Shown here piece after piece: positions 44,857 to 55,204 of a stretch of DNA of 64,000 bases (positions are counted from its first letter, which is position 1; each line of letters opens with the position of its first letter). The stretch is taken from contig MSED01000013.1 of the NCBI GenBank assembly GCA_002099365.1, positions 558,001-622,000 on the forward strand. Direction: 5' to 3'. Source of the stretch: Phialophora verrucosa (Eukaryota; Ascomycota; Eurotiomycetes; Chaetothyriales; Herpotrichiellaceae). Both the position numbers and the translations under genes were made by a program. The notes below the pieces were generated by a model. That model made no database searches. It was not told where the DNA came from and saw only the letters and a program-made list of their open reading frames with translations.

Positions 44857-46155
44857 ATGTCGAGAATCACCCAACTCAACGGCAACACCTCGGCAATGTC
44901 AATGCTCGTACACGAAAATTGTCGAAAGTTTTCCCGTACACCATTCCAACCGCTCAGAGTTGAGATCTCGGTGAAGAAGCAGAGAACAACTCCACCCTTC
45001 GGGCAGGTTGAGCACGGGATGCATGATTCGGCGCAGAAAGAGAACTCGGATTGTCATCAACCGCAATCAACTCTTCCCATGAGTACCGCCAGACGAGCCA
45101 CGGACGCGCTGACGGCCAGGGAGATATACGAGTCCGCCCTAGATCCTGCACTCGCCCCGAAGCCACTTAGGCTCAATGGTCAATTCCGCAACGTGTCGGC
45201 ACCTGCTGCTCTTGAGACAGCAGACCCACTCGCTACGCCATTTGAACCTCTTCAAGCAGTCACAATAGAGAACGCAAGCTCCATCAGCCAGTTTCGTGGT
45301 CGTCCTCGAAGTCACCAAAATGCTCTTCTAGATATTTCAGCACGACTCCTCGCCGTCGGGTTTGAAGCAGCTGACATTGCCCAACTTATGGACCTCACAC
45401 TGTCAGAACTGGTCCACGAGATATCGCGCTTCGCCGTAGCTGCTCGAGACACGCCAAGTATCGTGGAGGAAGAGATTCGATTGTTCTATGTCTCACTTCT
45501 AGCATCCTTCGACCACGGGGCCTCTAGGAGCGAAAGAGACTCGAACGTGACCTGTGCAGATGTCTCTCATACGCAAGGAGATCAATTCCATGGAGAAGAA
45601 ACCGTGTCTTGTTACGAGTCCCATGCAACAGAGGAAGGTCCATGGATAAGCATCGAAGGGGTGGCCACCGCGCAAGACCTCGACAAGGACGGATCTCAGC
45701 AGGATGACGACGAAGTTTCGGTATATCACGATGCTCTTGAGAGTCTCAAGAATGAACCAACAGCGAACAAAACAATGCCACAACTAGAAGAGCATCAGAC
45801 CACCGTTTGCTTCAGACGGCCACCGGAAATACGGCGCCACAACGCCCTTGCTGTGCTTCCTGCTCCGGCCCCTCAGGCAAATGTCAGCACCACACCGTGG
45901 GCATCACCACAGCATACCCAACGATCTGGAATTGCGCGATTTTTAGGGTGCATCATCGGAACAATCATGACGGTGCTCGCCGTCATCATCGGCAGAGGTC
46001 TTGGAATCCTACTGGTCGAGCTGGAGGCATTACTCTTCAACCAGACTTACAACTCATTCATTGCCCTGAGCACTGTTTGTCTGTGTTTAGAAGTGGTCTT
46101 AATATTTCGTGCCGTTGTAATATTTCGACAGATACATGCGAGAAATCATTCATGA
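44857..46155 (+). CDS. Orphan protein with C-terminal membrane helices (432 aa)
   Basis: A single open frame from a real ATG. Residues 1-140 are disordered. A helical segment follows: NALLDISARLLAVGFEAADI, then LMDLTLSELVHEISRFAVAA. Next is an acidic, Ser/Thr-rich stretch of about 100 residues. Near the C-terminus are two hydrophobic stretches (FLGCIIGTIMTVLAVIIGRG and SFIALSTVCLCLEVVLIFRA), so the protein is probably anchored in a membrane with most of its mass in the cytosol. I recognise no family. The next plus-strand gene at 47132 has the same design and a similar helical motif, so they may be diverged paralogues. Confidence 0.6.
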   Translation: MSRITQLNGNTSAMSMLVHENCRKFSRTPFQPLRVEISVKKQRTTPPFGQVEHGMHDSAQKENSDCHQPQSTLPMSTARRATDALTAREIYESALDPALAPKPLRLNGQFRNVSAPAALETADPLATPFEPLQAVTIENASSISQFRGRPRSHQNALLDISARLLAVGFEAADIAQLMDLTLSELVHEISRFAVAARDTPSIVEEEIRLFYVSLLASFDHGASRSERDSNVTCADVSHTQGDQFHGEETVSCYESHATEEGPWISIEGVATAQDLDKDGSQQDDDEVSVYHDALESLKNEPTANKTMPQLEEHQTTVCFRRPPEIRRHNALAVLPAPAPQANVSTTPWASPQHTQRSGIARFLGCIIGTIMTVLAVIIGRGLGILLVELEALLFNQTYNSFIALSTVCLCLEVVLIFRAVVIFRQIHARNHS

Positions 46156-47131
46156 GAGGATGCTGCTTGAACAAAAAGGGCTTTCTCGTGACGATCAATG
46201 GTGCTGATGACAGGGATATGTAAGTCTTCGCCTTGGATGAGACAGCTAGAAGGACGAAACTGGTGGCACTACGCTGGGAAGCCGTTCGACGAAGTATACC
46301 AGGTACGTGTGTCCCACTGAGATTCCGCTTTCCTGCAACTTCAAGTCAAGAAAGCAACATGTACTACAATAGCGAATAAACAGCATGCTCATTTATCTAC
46401 CCAATTCAAACATACTCCAAAAAGGATCACACTTCAGACCTTACTTCTCCCCTTTTCTACAATTCCCTTATAGACTCGATCCTGATTCGAATGGTCCATG
46501 ACTTCGGTCGCAGGCCCTTGGCATCGAGATAATCATGATGAGAAGAGTCACCCGTTGTTATCATGTACCTGCCAGGACGCCCAATTGCGGTAGGAGCTAA
46601 TCGATTTGATGCAGGGGTTTTTGATATAGAGTCCTGCAAGCACGTATTGGTGCTTCCGGTTTTCGCACTTTAGTGTGATAGAGCAAAGCATTTGCAGAAT
46701 TCCAGTTTATGCCTCTGACCGCAGCGTCAACATCATTCCCCTAAACCTTCAGTGAGATCATGACTGCCGTTGTCTACTTATCGCCTCGGGATAGTATAGT
46801 GTTTCAACTGCCTCAAAGTGAAAGCCAATTCACTCGATGATGGTGAAGTGCCTTGCGCAGGAATAAACTAACTGCCTCAAGCTGCCCAGTTGATGCTAAA
46901 ATGCAGTCAAATGTCCTCCAGGCCAGATAGATCAGAAAAACAAAGATCACAGACTTTCCACACATTCTTTCCCGCTTCCCAATAAGACTAGCAGCCCTCC
47001 CAACCCGGCTCTTACATTGACAGATCGAATCTGAGTTTCCAGCGCCCCTTGACCGACGAAGGAATTCCAGCTGCACACTTCGGCTCTTTCCAACCACAAA
47101 AACTCCACCACTTGCAGTACGACGCGAAGCG
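46156..47131. other. Intergenic interval without supported gene
   Basis: It separates two orphan plus-strand genes of similar design. It includes the promoter of the second. No coding frame. Confidence 0.5.
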
Positions 47132-47971
47132 ATGGACTGTGCTGAGCGTGCAACCGAGCATGAGCTTTTCCCCAGCAATAATAGTTGCTCTCCCGAGGAG
47201 TCATTGACCAAATCATCCTCTCAAAGCACTCACGACGCCGGAGAACCAGGACCAGCAGTCGCTACTGGCTCGGCGGATGTGGCCTGTGGCACTAAAGAAC
47301 TCGACTATTTCCGATCCCTCCCAGAAGAGGACCTCGAAGCACTCTACCCACGAGGGATTCGACCACCAGCCAGTCTCGGCCCGCCCACACCATACGACAG
47401 ATACGACCAGTTCCACCAGGCACTTCTCTACCTTGCTGCCGGAGTCAGCCTACACGATGTGATGCGCATCGGAGACTTCGATATCGACAACGACCACTTT
47501 GTCGAGCACATGGCTATCTTCTGTGCCAAGTCTCTTGGTTATACGGACGGAGACATCTCCCTATTAGGCGCTCAGCTCCATGGACAAGGATGTGTTGATG
47601 GTCAGCAAGGGGTATATTCTATTCCGCAATGCTCGAGCACGGAATCTATCGCTATTCCGCCAGGGGACAATGAGGATGAAGAGCAAGAGGGTGCAGTCGA
47701 AGAGATTACCCATCGACAACCGCAAGATCGTGCCGTTGAGCAGAACATTGCCGAATCTATCAAATTCTGTGAGACTGCCTCGCCGAAGAATGATCCGCCC
47801 AACGAACGGTTCGAGACTCAAATGATGTCCAGCTCCCGCATGTGCGTACTGCGAGTCGTTCTGTCGATGTTCTTCAGGATCATGCTGACGGCTTGTTTGA
47901 AATACGCCTTTCCGATGTTGATTGTCTTGTTTCTCTATGAAACTCAAGTGCGTCCTGTTTTCGCGCCGTGA
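47132..47971 (+). CDS. Orphan protein with one C-terminal membrane helix (279 aa)
   Basis: A single open frame from a real ATG. After a Ser-rich N-terminus come LDYFRSLPEEDLEALYPRGI and a helical segment, FHQALLYLAAGVSLHDVMRI, then DNDHFVEHMAIFCAKSLGYT. An acidic, Gln/Glu-rich linker leads to a single hydrophobic tail (RIMLTACLKYAFPMLIVLFL) close to the end, as in tail-anchored proteins. The segment 'ALLxLAAGVSLxDVMxI...FVEHMAIFCA' can be laid against 'ALLDISA...GFEAADIAQLMDL...LVHEISRFAVA' of the gene at 44857. No family recognised. Confidence 0.6.
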   Translation: MDCAERATEHELFPSNNSCSPEESLTKSSSQSTHDAGEPGPAVATGSADVACGTKELDYFRSLPEEDLEALYPRGIRPPASLGPPTPYDRYDQFHQALLYLAAGVSLHDVMRIGDFDIDNDHFVEHMAIFCAKSLGYTDGDISLLGAQLHGQGCVDGQQGVYSIPQCSSTESIAIPPGDNEDEEQEGAVEEITHRQPQDRAVEQNIAESIKFCETASPKNDPPNERFETQMMSSSRMCVLRVVLSMFFRIMLTACLKYAFPMLIVLFLYETQVRPVFAP

Positions 47972-48970
47972 AATCAACTAGGATGAACGGGTTTACGTCT
48001 AAGAATCCAGTCTCCAGTGCTGGCTTGGATGGCGAACTGGAAGATCACGCCGCGGAATCACGGTGAGAGAACACGGGATTGGATGAGGTGGTCGCGGCGG
48101 TAGCGGAGGAAATGAAATCTACGACCAGTGCGTGACAGACCGAGCGATGGTAAGAGGAGATTCAGTCGTCGGGACCATGAAGCACCGAGGAAACCCGAGG
48201 CGGAGGTGCTCTCCCAAGAATCTCTTTCCCAGCTACTAGTTGGAATAAAGATGACTGAAGCTAACGGGAAGCTGCGAGACATACAGCCAGCTACGAGTGC
48301 TGATCCATGAGCTTGAGTCAGTGGTGGGAGCGAAGGAACCCCGAAGTACTTGTCAAATATGTCGCGGCTTGGCTCGCGCAGCAACTGCCCCGAGTTCGTC
48401 GGCCGGGTACGCTAGAATGCTTCTGATGAGGAGAGAGAACTTCACTTACGAATGCTTCTTCCCAGTGAAGGATTTGTATGGTCACGTAATGGTAGCTTCT
48501 AGGCAACGCTCGTGAGCACTGTGTCTACCCACCGGTAGCGGTGGTCATCGCGCCAGAAATCAGCGAGCTTTACTTACTTAGTTGAGCCAAGCCAGGATTA
48601 CACACAGTACAATGAAGACAATCCCGATCTCTGTTCCTCTTATCCAGCACTCCACGCAGGCATAGGCTTCGGACTTGGTCCGATGTACTGCACTTCACGA
48701 TGCCATGAGAAGCCTTGTACAGAACCTCTTCCTTCCTTCCTCCTTTTCTCGGTAATATCTAAGGCGAGGTGGATTCTCAGGAGTTGGCGGAGAGGCCGAA
48801 GGAAAATCTGCCACATGTCTTGAGAGGATTTTGAGCATGTCGTCTCATGGCAGAGGATTCGGTCAGCGTTGCGCAATAGGGGACGGATGGATTTCAATGA
48901 ATGGAATAAGTAATGAATCACCTACGTATGCGACTTTCTGCGCATTTACCGTGGTTTATGTCCCCCATCA
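47972..48970. other. Convergent intergenic region
   Basis: It lies between the stop at 47971 (plus) and the stop at 48971 (minus). Frames up to 108 codons lack coding character. Confidence 0.5.
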
Positions 48971-50773
48971 CTACAACTGCCCTGTCCGCAATGGCACCTC
49001 GAACGTGCTCGGGTATTGACCGCCGTAATAGATGTAGAAATGCTCCTCCCGTTCTGGATGGAACGGCCGGAAGGTATCAGCATCCGCGCCGGCGATGGCC
49101 AGGCGGATCTTGTGGTCCTTCCTGATCAGAGCCGCGATCGCGAAAAGCTTCAAGGAGATGGTGAAATCTTGTTCCGGCACTACTGGCTCTGCATCCGCAC
49201 GGGCAAAACTGTGCGGCGACGGACCTGGGTCGTACGGGAGCTGCTGAGTATCTGCGACCTTGCGATGGATCGCCCTGAGGATACCCTCCGTGAGATAGGT
49301 CACCCGTCCGTCTGGCGCCACGTCCTCAAGGTAAGCGAATATGGTTGGGTCGTCAGTCTGAGTACGCATATGTAGGTTTACGACAGGCCATCCACACAGC
49401 TCTGTGTCTCTTTCCAGTGGCGGCGTATCGTATGTTAGGACTTTTGTGTCTTGGAATGACCGGTCGGCATAGTCGGGTGTGGCGAGCTGGTACCACCGAT
49501 TCCTTTTCCCGGTGCTTGCCTGGAAATCCACCCGCAAACTATCAATACCGGCTTGTCGCGGCGCGGTGCGCACGAGAGAGCCCTGTGGCCCGAGCAGAAA
49601 TTTGGTATTTTCAATTCCGGTTGGAGGCCATTGATGCGTATCCAGATATTTGCCGGTGCCCAGGACGTAGTAATGGATAATACGCGCGGAATAGCGCTCA
49701 GAGCTGTCCGCCTGCATTGCTTCGGCAGCGAAACGCAACCGTTCGACATCCTGCTCTTCAATCGAAGGCCTTGGATCATTCCTCCCAGGCAGTAGAGGGT
49801 CCAGACGAACACCTCCGCTGTGATCGTTGGCGGTGATGAAGATCTCTGTGGGGACGCCTGGCGTGGAACGAAACCGGTTGATGGCTTCATCAGCAGTGTT
49901 GGCATCAAGCCAGGAGGCCCAGAACTGGACCGGTTTCTTCTGTTTCATGACGGCTGGTATGTGTGCCGCGGTGCAAGCATCGAAGATCGTATGTCCGTTC
50001 AAGCCAGCGTCGTCACGGAACAAGGCATCCTCATAATCCTCGAATCTCCAGTGGCTGCCCAAATCTTCGCGGGTGCGAAGCGCTTGTTGCAGAATCAAAC
50101 AATCCGGGTCTTCATCCACTGGCTGAAGTGTTGGGAACAAGCTCAGGCAGTCTTGCGCGTTCACACGGCCGTCCAAGCCGGCTTGTTGAGGGTAGATAGG
50201 CTGGCCATTGACGGTGTGTGGTCGACCAAAATCAATTTCGAACACACCCGCAGACCAATCCGTAAACAATGAATCGTTAGGGCAACCGCCGGGCCACAAG
50301 GCCTCCCAAAAGTCGAAGTCTGTGGCGCGCGGGATCGATGCGATCAAGCCTGGTGCGTCGCGGGCAGTGACCATGTCCGCGGTATTTCCAGTGTACGACA
50401 CTCCGGTTGAGATGACCTTTCCATTCGACCAAGGTTGTGCCGTAATATGTGCAATGATCTCTTCGGCGTCCTGTTGTTCGTCTGGGCCCAGCTCTGCTGT
50501 GCGTGCGCCAAAGGATGCCGTCGTGCCGCGAACATCGACCGCGACGGAAGCATATCCGGCACGCAGCCAAGGATCAATAGATCGTGGATCTCCTTGTCTC
50601 CTCGCAGTAGCTCGGCCATAGCGAGTCAGAACAAGCAATGTAGGCACTTGTGATGTTGGAACTGTGTGCTCGGGAAAGTAGACACTGACTGCAAGACGTA
50701 CGCCATCACGCATGGGCAGGTAGTAAGATACATCACTCCATCCGTAGGGTCTTGCATTGCTGGCAGAGTCCAT
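48971..50773 (-). CDS. CocE/NonD-type alpha/beta hydrolase (X-Pro dipeptidyl-peptidase S15 family)
   Basis: An intronless frame of 600 residues with ATG at 50773. The N-terminal hydrolase domain has PMRDGVRLAVSVYFP, VDVRGTTASFG (oxyanion region) and the nucleophile elbow STGVSYTGNTAD (Ser126). HSGG in TANDHSGGVRLDPL is the likely catalytic His region. The C-terminal jelly-roll domain is seen in LCGWPVVNLHMRTQTDDPTI, then FAYLEDVAPDGRVTYLTEG and ends near FYIYYGGQYPSTFEVP. The order and length match CocE/NonD hydrolases (cocaine esterase, glutaryl-7-ACA acylase), which cleave esters or amides; such proteins are far more common in bacteria. No signal peptide. The substrate is unknown. Confidence 0.87.
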   Translation of the reverse strand: MDSASNARPYGWSDVSYYLPMRDGVRLAVSVYFPEHTVPTSQVPTLLVLTRYGRATARRQGDPRSIDPWLRAGYASVAVDVRGTTASFGARTAELGPDEQQDAEEIIAHITAQPWSNGKVISTGVSYTGNTADMVTARDAPGLIASIPRATDFDFWEALWPGGCPNDSLFTDWSAGVFEIDFGRPHTVNGQPIYPQQAGLDGRVNAQDCLSLFPTLQPVDEDPDCLILQQALRTREDLGSHWRFEDYEDALFRDDAGLNGHTIFDACTAAHIPAVMKQKKPVQFWASWLDANTADEAINRFRSTPGVPTEIFITANDHSGGVRLDPLLPGRNDPRPSIEEQDVERLRFAAEAMQADSSERYSARIIHYYVLGTGKYLDTHQWPPTGIENTKFLLGPQGSLVRTAPRQAGIDSLRVDFQASTGKRNRWYQLATPDYADRSFQDTKVLTYDTPPLERDTELCGWPVVNLHMRTQTDDPTIFAYLEDVAPDGRVTYLTEGILRAIHRKVADTQQLPYDPGPSPHSFARADAEPVVPEQDFTISLKLFAIAALIRKDHKIRLAIAGADADTFRPFHPEREEHFYIYYGGQYPSTFEVPLRTGQL

Positions 50774-51376
50774 TGCTCAGATCAGTCCAGGAGGACGAGT
50801 GTGACCATCGAGCCACGCGAGAGCGGTTAAGTATTGGAGATACATCGCAGCAGCGCATGCGCCTCTAATCTGCCATGGCCAGTCGCTCTCGTCTGCGCCG
50901 ATCTACCGAGTATGACTCATAAGGATAAACCTGCCTAGGTAGGATCATCCTTACGTCTGGCTTAGTATTTTGATGTATAGTAACTCGGGATCCTGGGATC
51001 CCAGGTAATCCCTCTGTACACATGAGTAAAGCGTGGGTGTTTTCATATTTGAGTGCAGTATGACAGCGTACCGCTTTCTTCTAGAGTTGAACAGGAAGAG
51101 ACCAGGCCACTACTTCATCACAACACTCACACGGGCCCAGGAGCGGGATCTATGTCGAAAGCGACTTCTCTGATCCCAATGATGCACCTTTTATAGTTGA
51201 ACGCAAGTTCCGGGGAAATTTCCCTCCGAAGATAGGCATGGCGGTAGGCACCGCCGCTTTCAGAGGTTGATTCCCCTTTGTGCTAGAACACCGACCAGCG
51301 TCCGCCCTTGTTATTAACTTAATGTCAGAGATAGGCTTCGCCGGCAGTTAATTAAGAGGTGTAGTTTGTGTTACTG
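50774..51376. other. Intergenic interval between two minus-strand genes
   Basis: It includes a perfect 14-bp palindrome at 50992-51005. No coding frame. Confidence 0.5.
50992..51005. repeat. Perfect 14-bp palindrome CCTGGGATCCCAGG
   Basis: The sequence reads the same on both strands, about 220 bases upstream of the CocE-like start. It could be a dimeric regulator site or chance. Confidence 0.6.
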
Positions 51377-52909
51377 TTAACTGCCGTCAGTCTTCACAAA
51401 TGTAGCAGCGTTGCGGCCAGCTATCCGTCCGAACACCACACATTCGAGTAAACTACTTCCACCGAGCCTATTCGCCCCGTGGATCCCGCCGGTGGTTTCT
51501 CCGGCGGCCCACAACCCCTTGATCGGTTTTCCGCTGCTGTCGAGAACCTCAGCTTCGGGCGAGAATATTGCTCCTCCCATAGTATAGTGCACGACCGGCG
51601 TAACGGTCCCGACGTAGATCGTCGACTTCGGTGTCGGATCTTGTAATCCCCAGCTTCCAAACGATGTCCGGCCCAGAGAGTCGGCAGCAGACATACTCCG
51701 TACCGTGGCGGCGTATTCCTTTATCGCCTCCAGAGCCATGTCTGAATGCTCTAGCTCAGATATCGTCGTCTTCCGCATCAGGCCTTTCCAGAGATAGAAA
51801 TCGACGTGCGTCTTTGCGGCTGCGTATGCAGACTCATCCATCACGATTAGGATGTCCCACTGCTTCGTCGGCTGCAGGTCTTGAGCAGGCAATGCCATGA
51901 TGGCCTCCGATACTTCCTTCCTCGTTGTCAGCTCGTTGACAAATCTCTTCCCCTGTCTGAGAAGAATGCCGCCCTCGCCCCTCAATGCCTCGGCAGCCAG
52001 AAACTTGGTGGGCTTGGATGGTTCTTTTGGATCCACAAACCCTGTCGGGTGAATCTGGACTTCCTCCATATCGATCAGCTGAGCACCGACATCGACTAGC
52101 AATCCCTGTGATCCCGGAAGCGCTTCGTTTGTAGACGGCAATCCCGCTAGATCGGGCCGATAGCGTGCAAGAAGACCGGACGAGTCACCTGCAAACCCCC
52201 CAGTAGTGAATACCACAGGCCCTCTGATTTCTTTGGTCTGGCCGTCCTGTGAGGCTTCCACTCCTACGACCTCGTCGTCCACCTTCAGAACCTTCGTCAC
52301 CGTCGCGTTAGTTTCGAGCGTCACAAGGGGACTGGCTTGGAGTTCTTTCAATAGCGTCAACACAATGCTCGCACCTGGCGGGGTGGGCCCCTTTCCGCGA
52401 TGAGTTCGAGCATGGCTGTGCCCGCCAAGCTGGGCAACATGAGACAGATCAATGCCCTTTTCGTCCACAAGCCAATTGATCGCCGAAGCCGAGGATTCCG
52501 TCAACTGTGAAATGAGCTCCCTTTTTATCTCTGTCTTGGCAGCCGCAAGACTTGCACCAGCCGAAGTTATCGTGTCGTGGTAGAAGTCCGCCACGGTATC
52601 GGATCCTGGTATTTGGAACCGTGTAGGCACGCCATTGATCCCGCTTGACGCCTTGATGGAGTTCCCTCCTGGCTTCTGCTGGCGTTCGAGAATATGGACT
52701 GGGATACCTCTCGCGACGAGCTCCGAGGAGGCAGATAGACCCGCTAATCCCGAACCCACAACAACCACCCGCGACGGCGATAGTTTTGCGGCTCGAGTTT
52801 GCGACGACATCATGCGGAGTCGACCAATCAACATAGATAGGAGAGCTGTCAATAATGAAAGCACGAGTATTCCACGGAGCTTGAGGGTGTGCCGTCTGTA
52901 CCAGTTCAT
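51377..52909 (-). CDS. FAD-dependent fumarate-reductase-like flavoprotein with N-terminal anchor
   Basis: The first ATG in frame is at 52909, giving 510 residues; codons upstream open only with TTG. A basic N-terminus and one hydrophobic helix (LRGILVLSLLTALLSMLIGR) precede the FAD-binding fold VVVVGSGLAGLSASSELV with LERQQKPGGNSIKASSG. Further family segments are SHARTHRGKGPTPPG, GGFAGDSSGLLARYRPD, IHPTGFVDP, RGEGGILLRQGKRFVNE (active-site Arg region) and GLWAAGETTGGIHGANRLGG. This is the OSM1/FRD1 type of soluble fumarate reductase, which oxidises FADH2 with fumarate as acceptor in the ER and mitochondria; the helix could act as signal-anchor for the ER. No cytochrome b5 domain or heme motif is seen. 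No introns. Confidence 0.9.
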   Translation of the reverse strand: MNWYRRHTLKLRGILVLSLLTALLSMLIGRLRMMSSQTRAAKLSPSRVVVVGSGLAGLSASSELVARGIPVHILERQQKPGGNSIKASSGINGVPTRFQIPGSDTVADFYHDTITSAGASLAAAKTEIKRELISQLTESSASAINWLVDEKGIDLSHVAQLGGHSHARTHRGKGPTPPGASIVLTLLKELQASPLVTLETNATVTKVLKVDDEVVGVEASQDGQTKEIRGPVVFTTGGFAGDSSGLLARYRPDLAGLPSTNEALPGSQGLLVDVGAQLIDMEEVQIHPTGFVDPKEPSKPTKFLAAEALRGEGGILLRQGKRFVNELTTRKEVSEAIMALPAQDLQPTKQWDILIVMDESAYAAAKTHVDFYLWKGLMRKTTISELEHSDMALEAIKEYAATVRSMSAADSLGRTSFGSWGLQDPTPKSTIYVGTVTPVVHYTMGGAIFSPEAEVLDSSGKPIKGLWAAGETTGGIHGANRLGGSSLLECVVFGRIAGRNAATFVKTDGS

Positions 52910-55204
52910 AGAGCGGTGGTCCAAGCCACCATCAATTCTACGACTCTCCCGGAACTTCGTACTTATCGGGATGAAAAGTGGTAGGCAGACCAACGGTGTG
53001 GTATCATGTTACCAAAAAGACATTTGCCTGCGTGACATACTGGTGCTTTGGTGCGCATTGGCAAGGGAAATCAACCAAGCGAGTCGTTTCTGTAGTCACG
53101 CCACATTCACAAGCGTTGCTGACGGTCACTCCACACAACAGCCACTATTCATACCTGCCGAAGCTCGGAATCGCCAAGATAATTTGCGTACCGTAGAGAC
53201 CACGTCGTTCCCATGAGCTGTAAACTCTTTGATATTCGACTTCGGGTACGATGTCACTTCAGATTGACCGCCGCGAAAGCCGTCCCTCCTACAATAGATG
53301 TTGTGGGTACGCGGAGCTCGGAGTGTCATTTGACTTCTTGTCTGTCACATCCCCGGCACCCCGCGGAGTCAATCGGCTCAGCTTCGGCCTAGACTGTGGA
53401 TTGCTCAGTCTGACAATCCCTCGAAACAATCATCCTTCTCGTCATCTCCATCCCGAGACACTCGTTCGTACATGTCAACTTGCCACAATATGGGAATGCG
53501 ATCGGAGTTGCCAATACGTCACTGCGGAGGCCAAGTTCTGTCTCTATCATATTCATAGGTATGTCTGAAGACACGACAGAAAGAGAATCCTATTTGGTTA
53601 CGTACTGTTACATTGTTCATGGGGCATCGAGAGCTACCTATACCCAGACATTGAATTCTTCCACCAGCATGAAGGACTGTATTCAGGCGCCGAGTCTCTC
53701 GATTAATGTATAAGACGCCACCGCAGCACTACAGGTAAGCGCGGCACCTCCCTTCATCGTAGTTAGGATCGCAAATATAGTCGATTGTGATGCCAGCATT
53801 TCTGAACTGTTTCTGGAGAGCGGCGCACCGCCTTCCCGGAGAAGGCACTATGGACGGAAAAGTTGCATTCATCAAACAGAACCGGATTTGACAAGACGTT
53901 TCATCCTTTGTTGGAACAACGATAGCCTCAGTATTAATGATTAGCGAACGCGGCTCTTTTTACCCCTATCATTGCGACAATACAGGCACCGATGCATTGG
54001 TGGTCAGAATAGATTTAATTGCTTGCAACAATGCCAGCCCTGCATGTTCGCTCCATTCGGTCTGCGGTCAAGATTGAGGCTTGAAGTGCTCCGACCCACA
54101 GCAGACATCACCCGGGCGTAGGTGGTCTCGACTTTCGACGGCATCCTGAGTAGTGGCGACGGGGGTGCATCGCCCATGATCAATGTTATCGAGAGGGAAA
54201 TTGAACTGCAAAGAATCATATCGATGTTGACTGTTGCTAGTGAAGCTCTAAGACTTGACCAGGGCTGTAGGGGGTGTGGTGAAGTTCAGTCAACAACTCA
54301 ACGACTGCGAGCCTAGAGCCGGGTATTGACTATTGTGCGCCTGCAGATGTCATAGTGCAAGAGGTGGCAGCGTTTCGGGAGTGGGCGAAGAGACCTGACA
54401 ACGCTGGCCGGATCCGGCGAACTCGTCGCAAAAGGCTGGAGAACGCTCTGAGAGCAAAATCGCGCAGTATGTCGGCGCAAAAAGTAGTACGCTGCAGAGC
54501 AGATACGAGCGCCGGCAGCGGATGTCACTGTGAATGTCAAAGTAAAGAGCAAAGATCAGAATTGTAATTATCGAGGTTCTCTGATTGTTGAGAGCCTGGC
54601 GAGGCTGAATCCGCCCGGTTTGCAAGGCTGAAACTAGATCGTGCGGGGTTGTCTCGGATAGGGGCTCCGGCGAAATAAAAGCCCGCCAGGCTTCCGAGCC
54701 GACCAACGAAACCGAAAGCCAACGGAAGTGATTGATGCGGGCACATTGGGAGTGTGTTAACAAGGCCTTTTCCAGCCTCGAATGCCAAATGAGCATATTT
54801 AGGCGACCTCGCCGTTCTACTCGTCTGCCTGCTGCGTCTTCGCCTGTCCAGGATAAAATAAAATCTTTGGGTCGGAAGACAAGTTCGGAACGTCATCCTA
54901 ACGGAGTTGGGCAATCCCATATCCGAGAGGAAATCCAATCCCAAGCCGTCGGAACCAGGATAGGATAATACCAGGCTTACACTATTGAAACCTACACGGC
55001 CATTCATTGGCAGATAGGAGGCACCGGAGGACACCATATAGAACAACCTACCGAGTAGTCTTCCTACAACAGTACTTCTTCAGACGGACTGCGACACCAA
55101 TTGTTCATCCGAAAGTCTGAACCACGCGTGGAGCCGTGCGACGATACCGAACCATTTCCTGTGTGTCACACTGGCCACCAAGCTACATCTCAGCTCGAGC
55201 AACC
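52910..55204. other. Divergent intergenic region, 2.3 kb
   Basis: It lies between the flavoprotein (minus) and the muconate-cyclase-like gene (plus). Several frames of 60-190 codons exist but do not read like protein. No RNA gene or repeat seen. Confidence 0.45.

Noticed and set aside
54537..55046. 169-codon minus-strand frame upstream of the muconate-cyclase-like gene
   Set aside because: No recognisable motif, and irregular composition as in random antisense reading.
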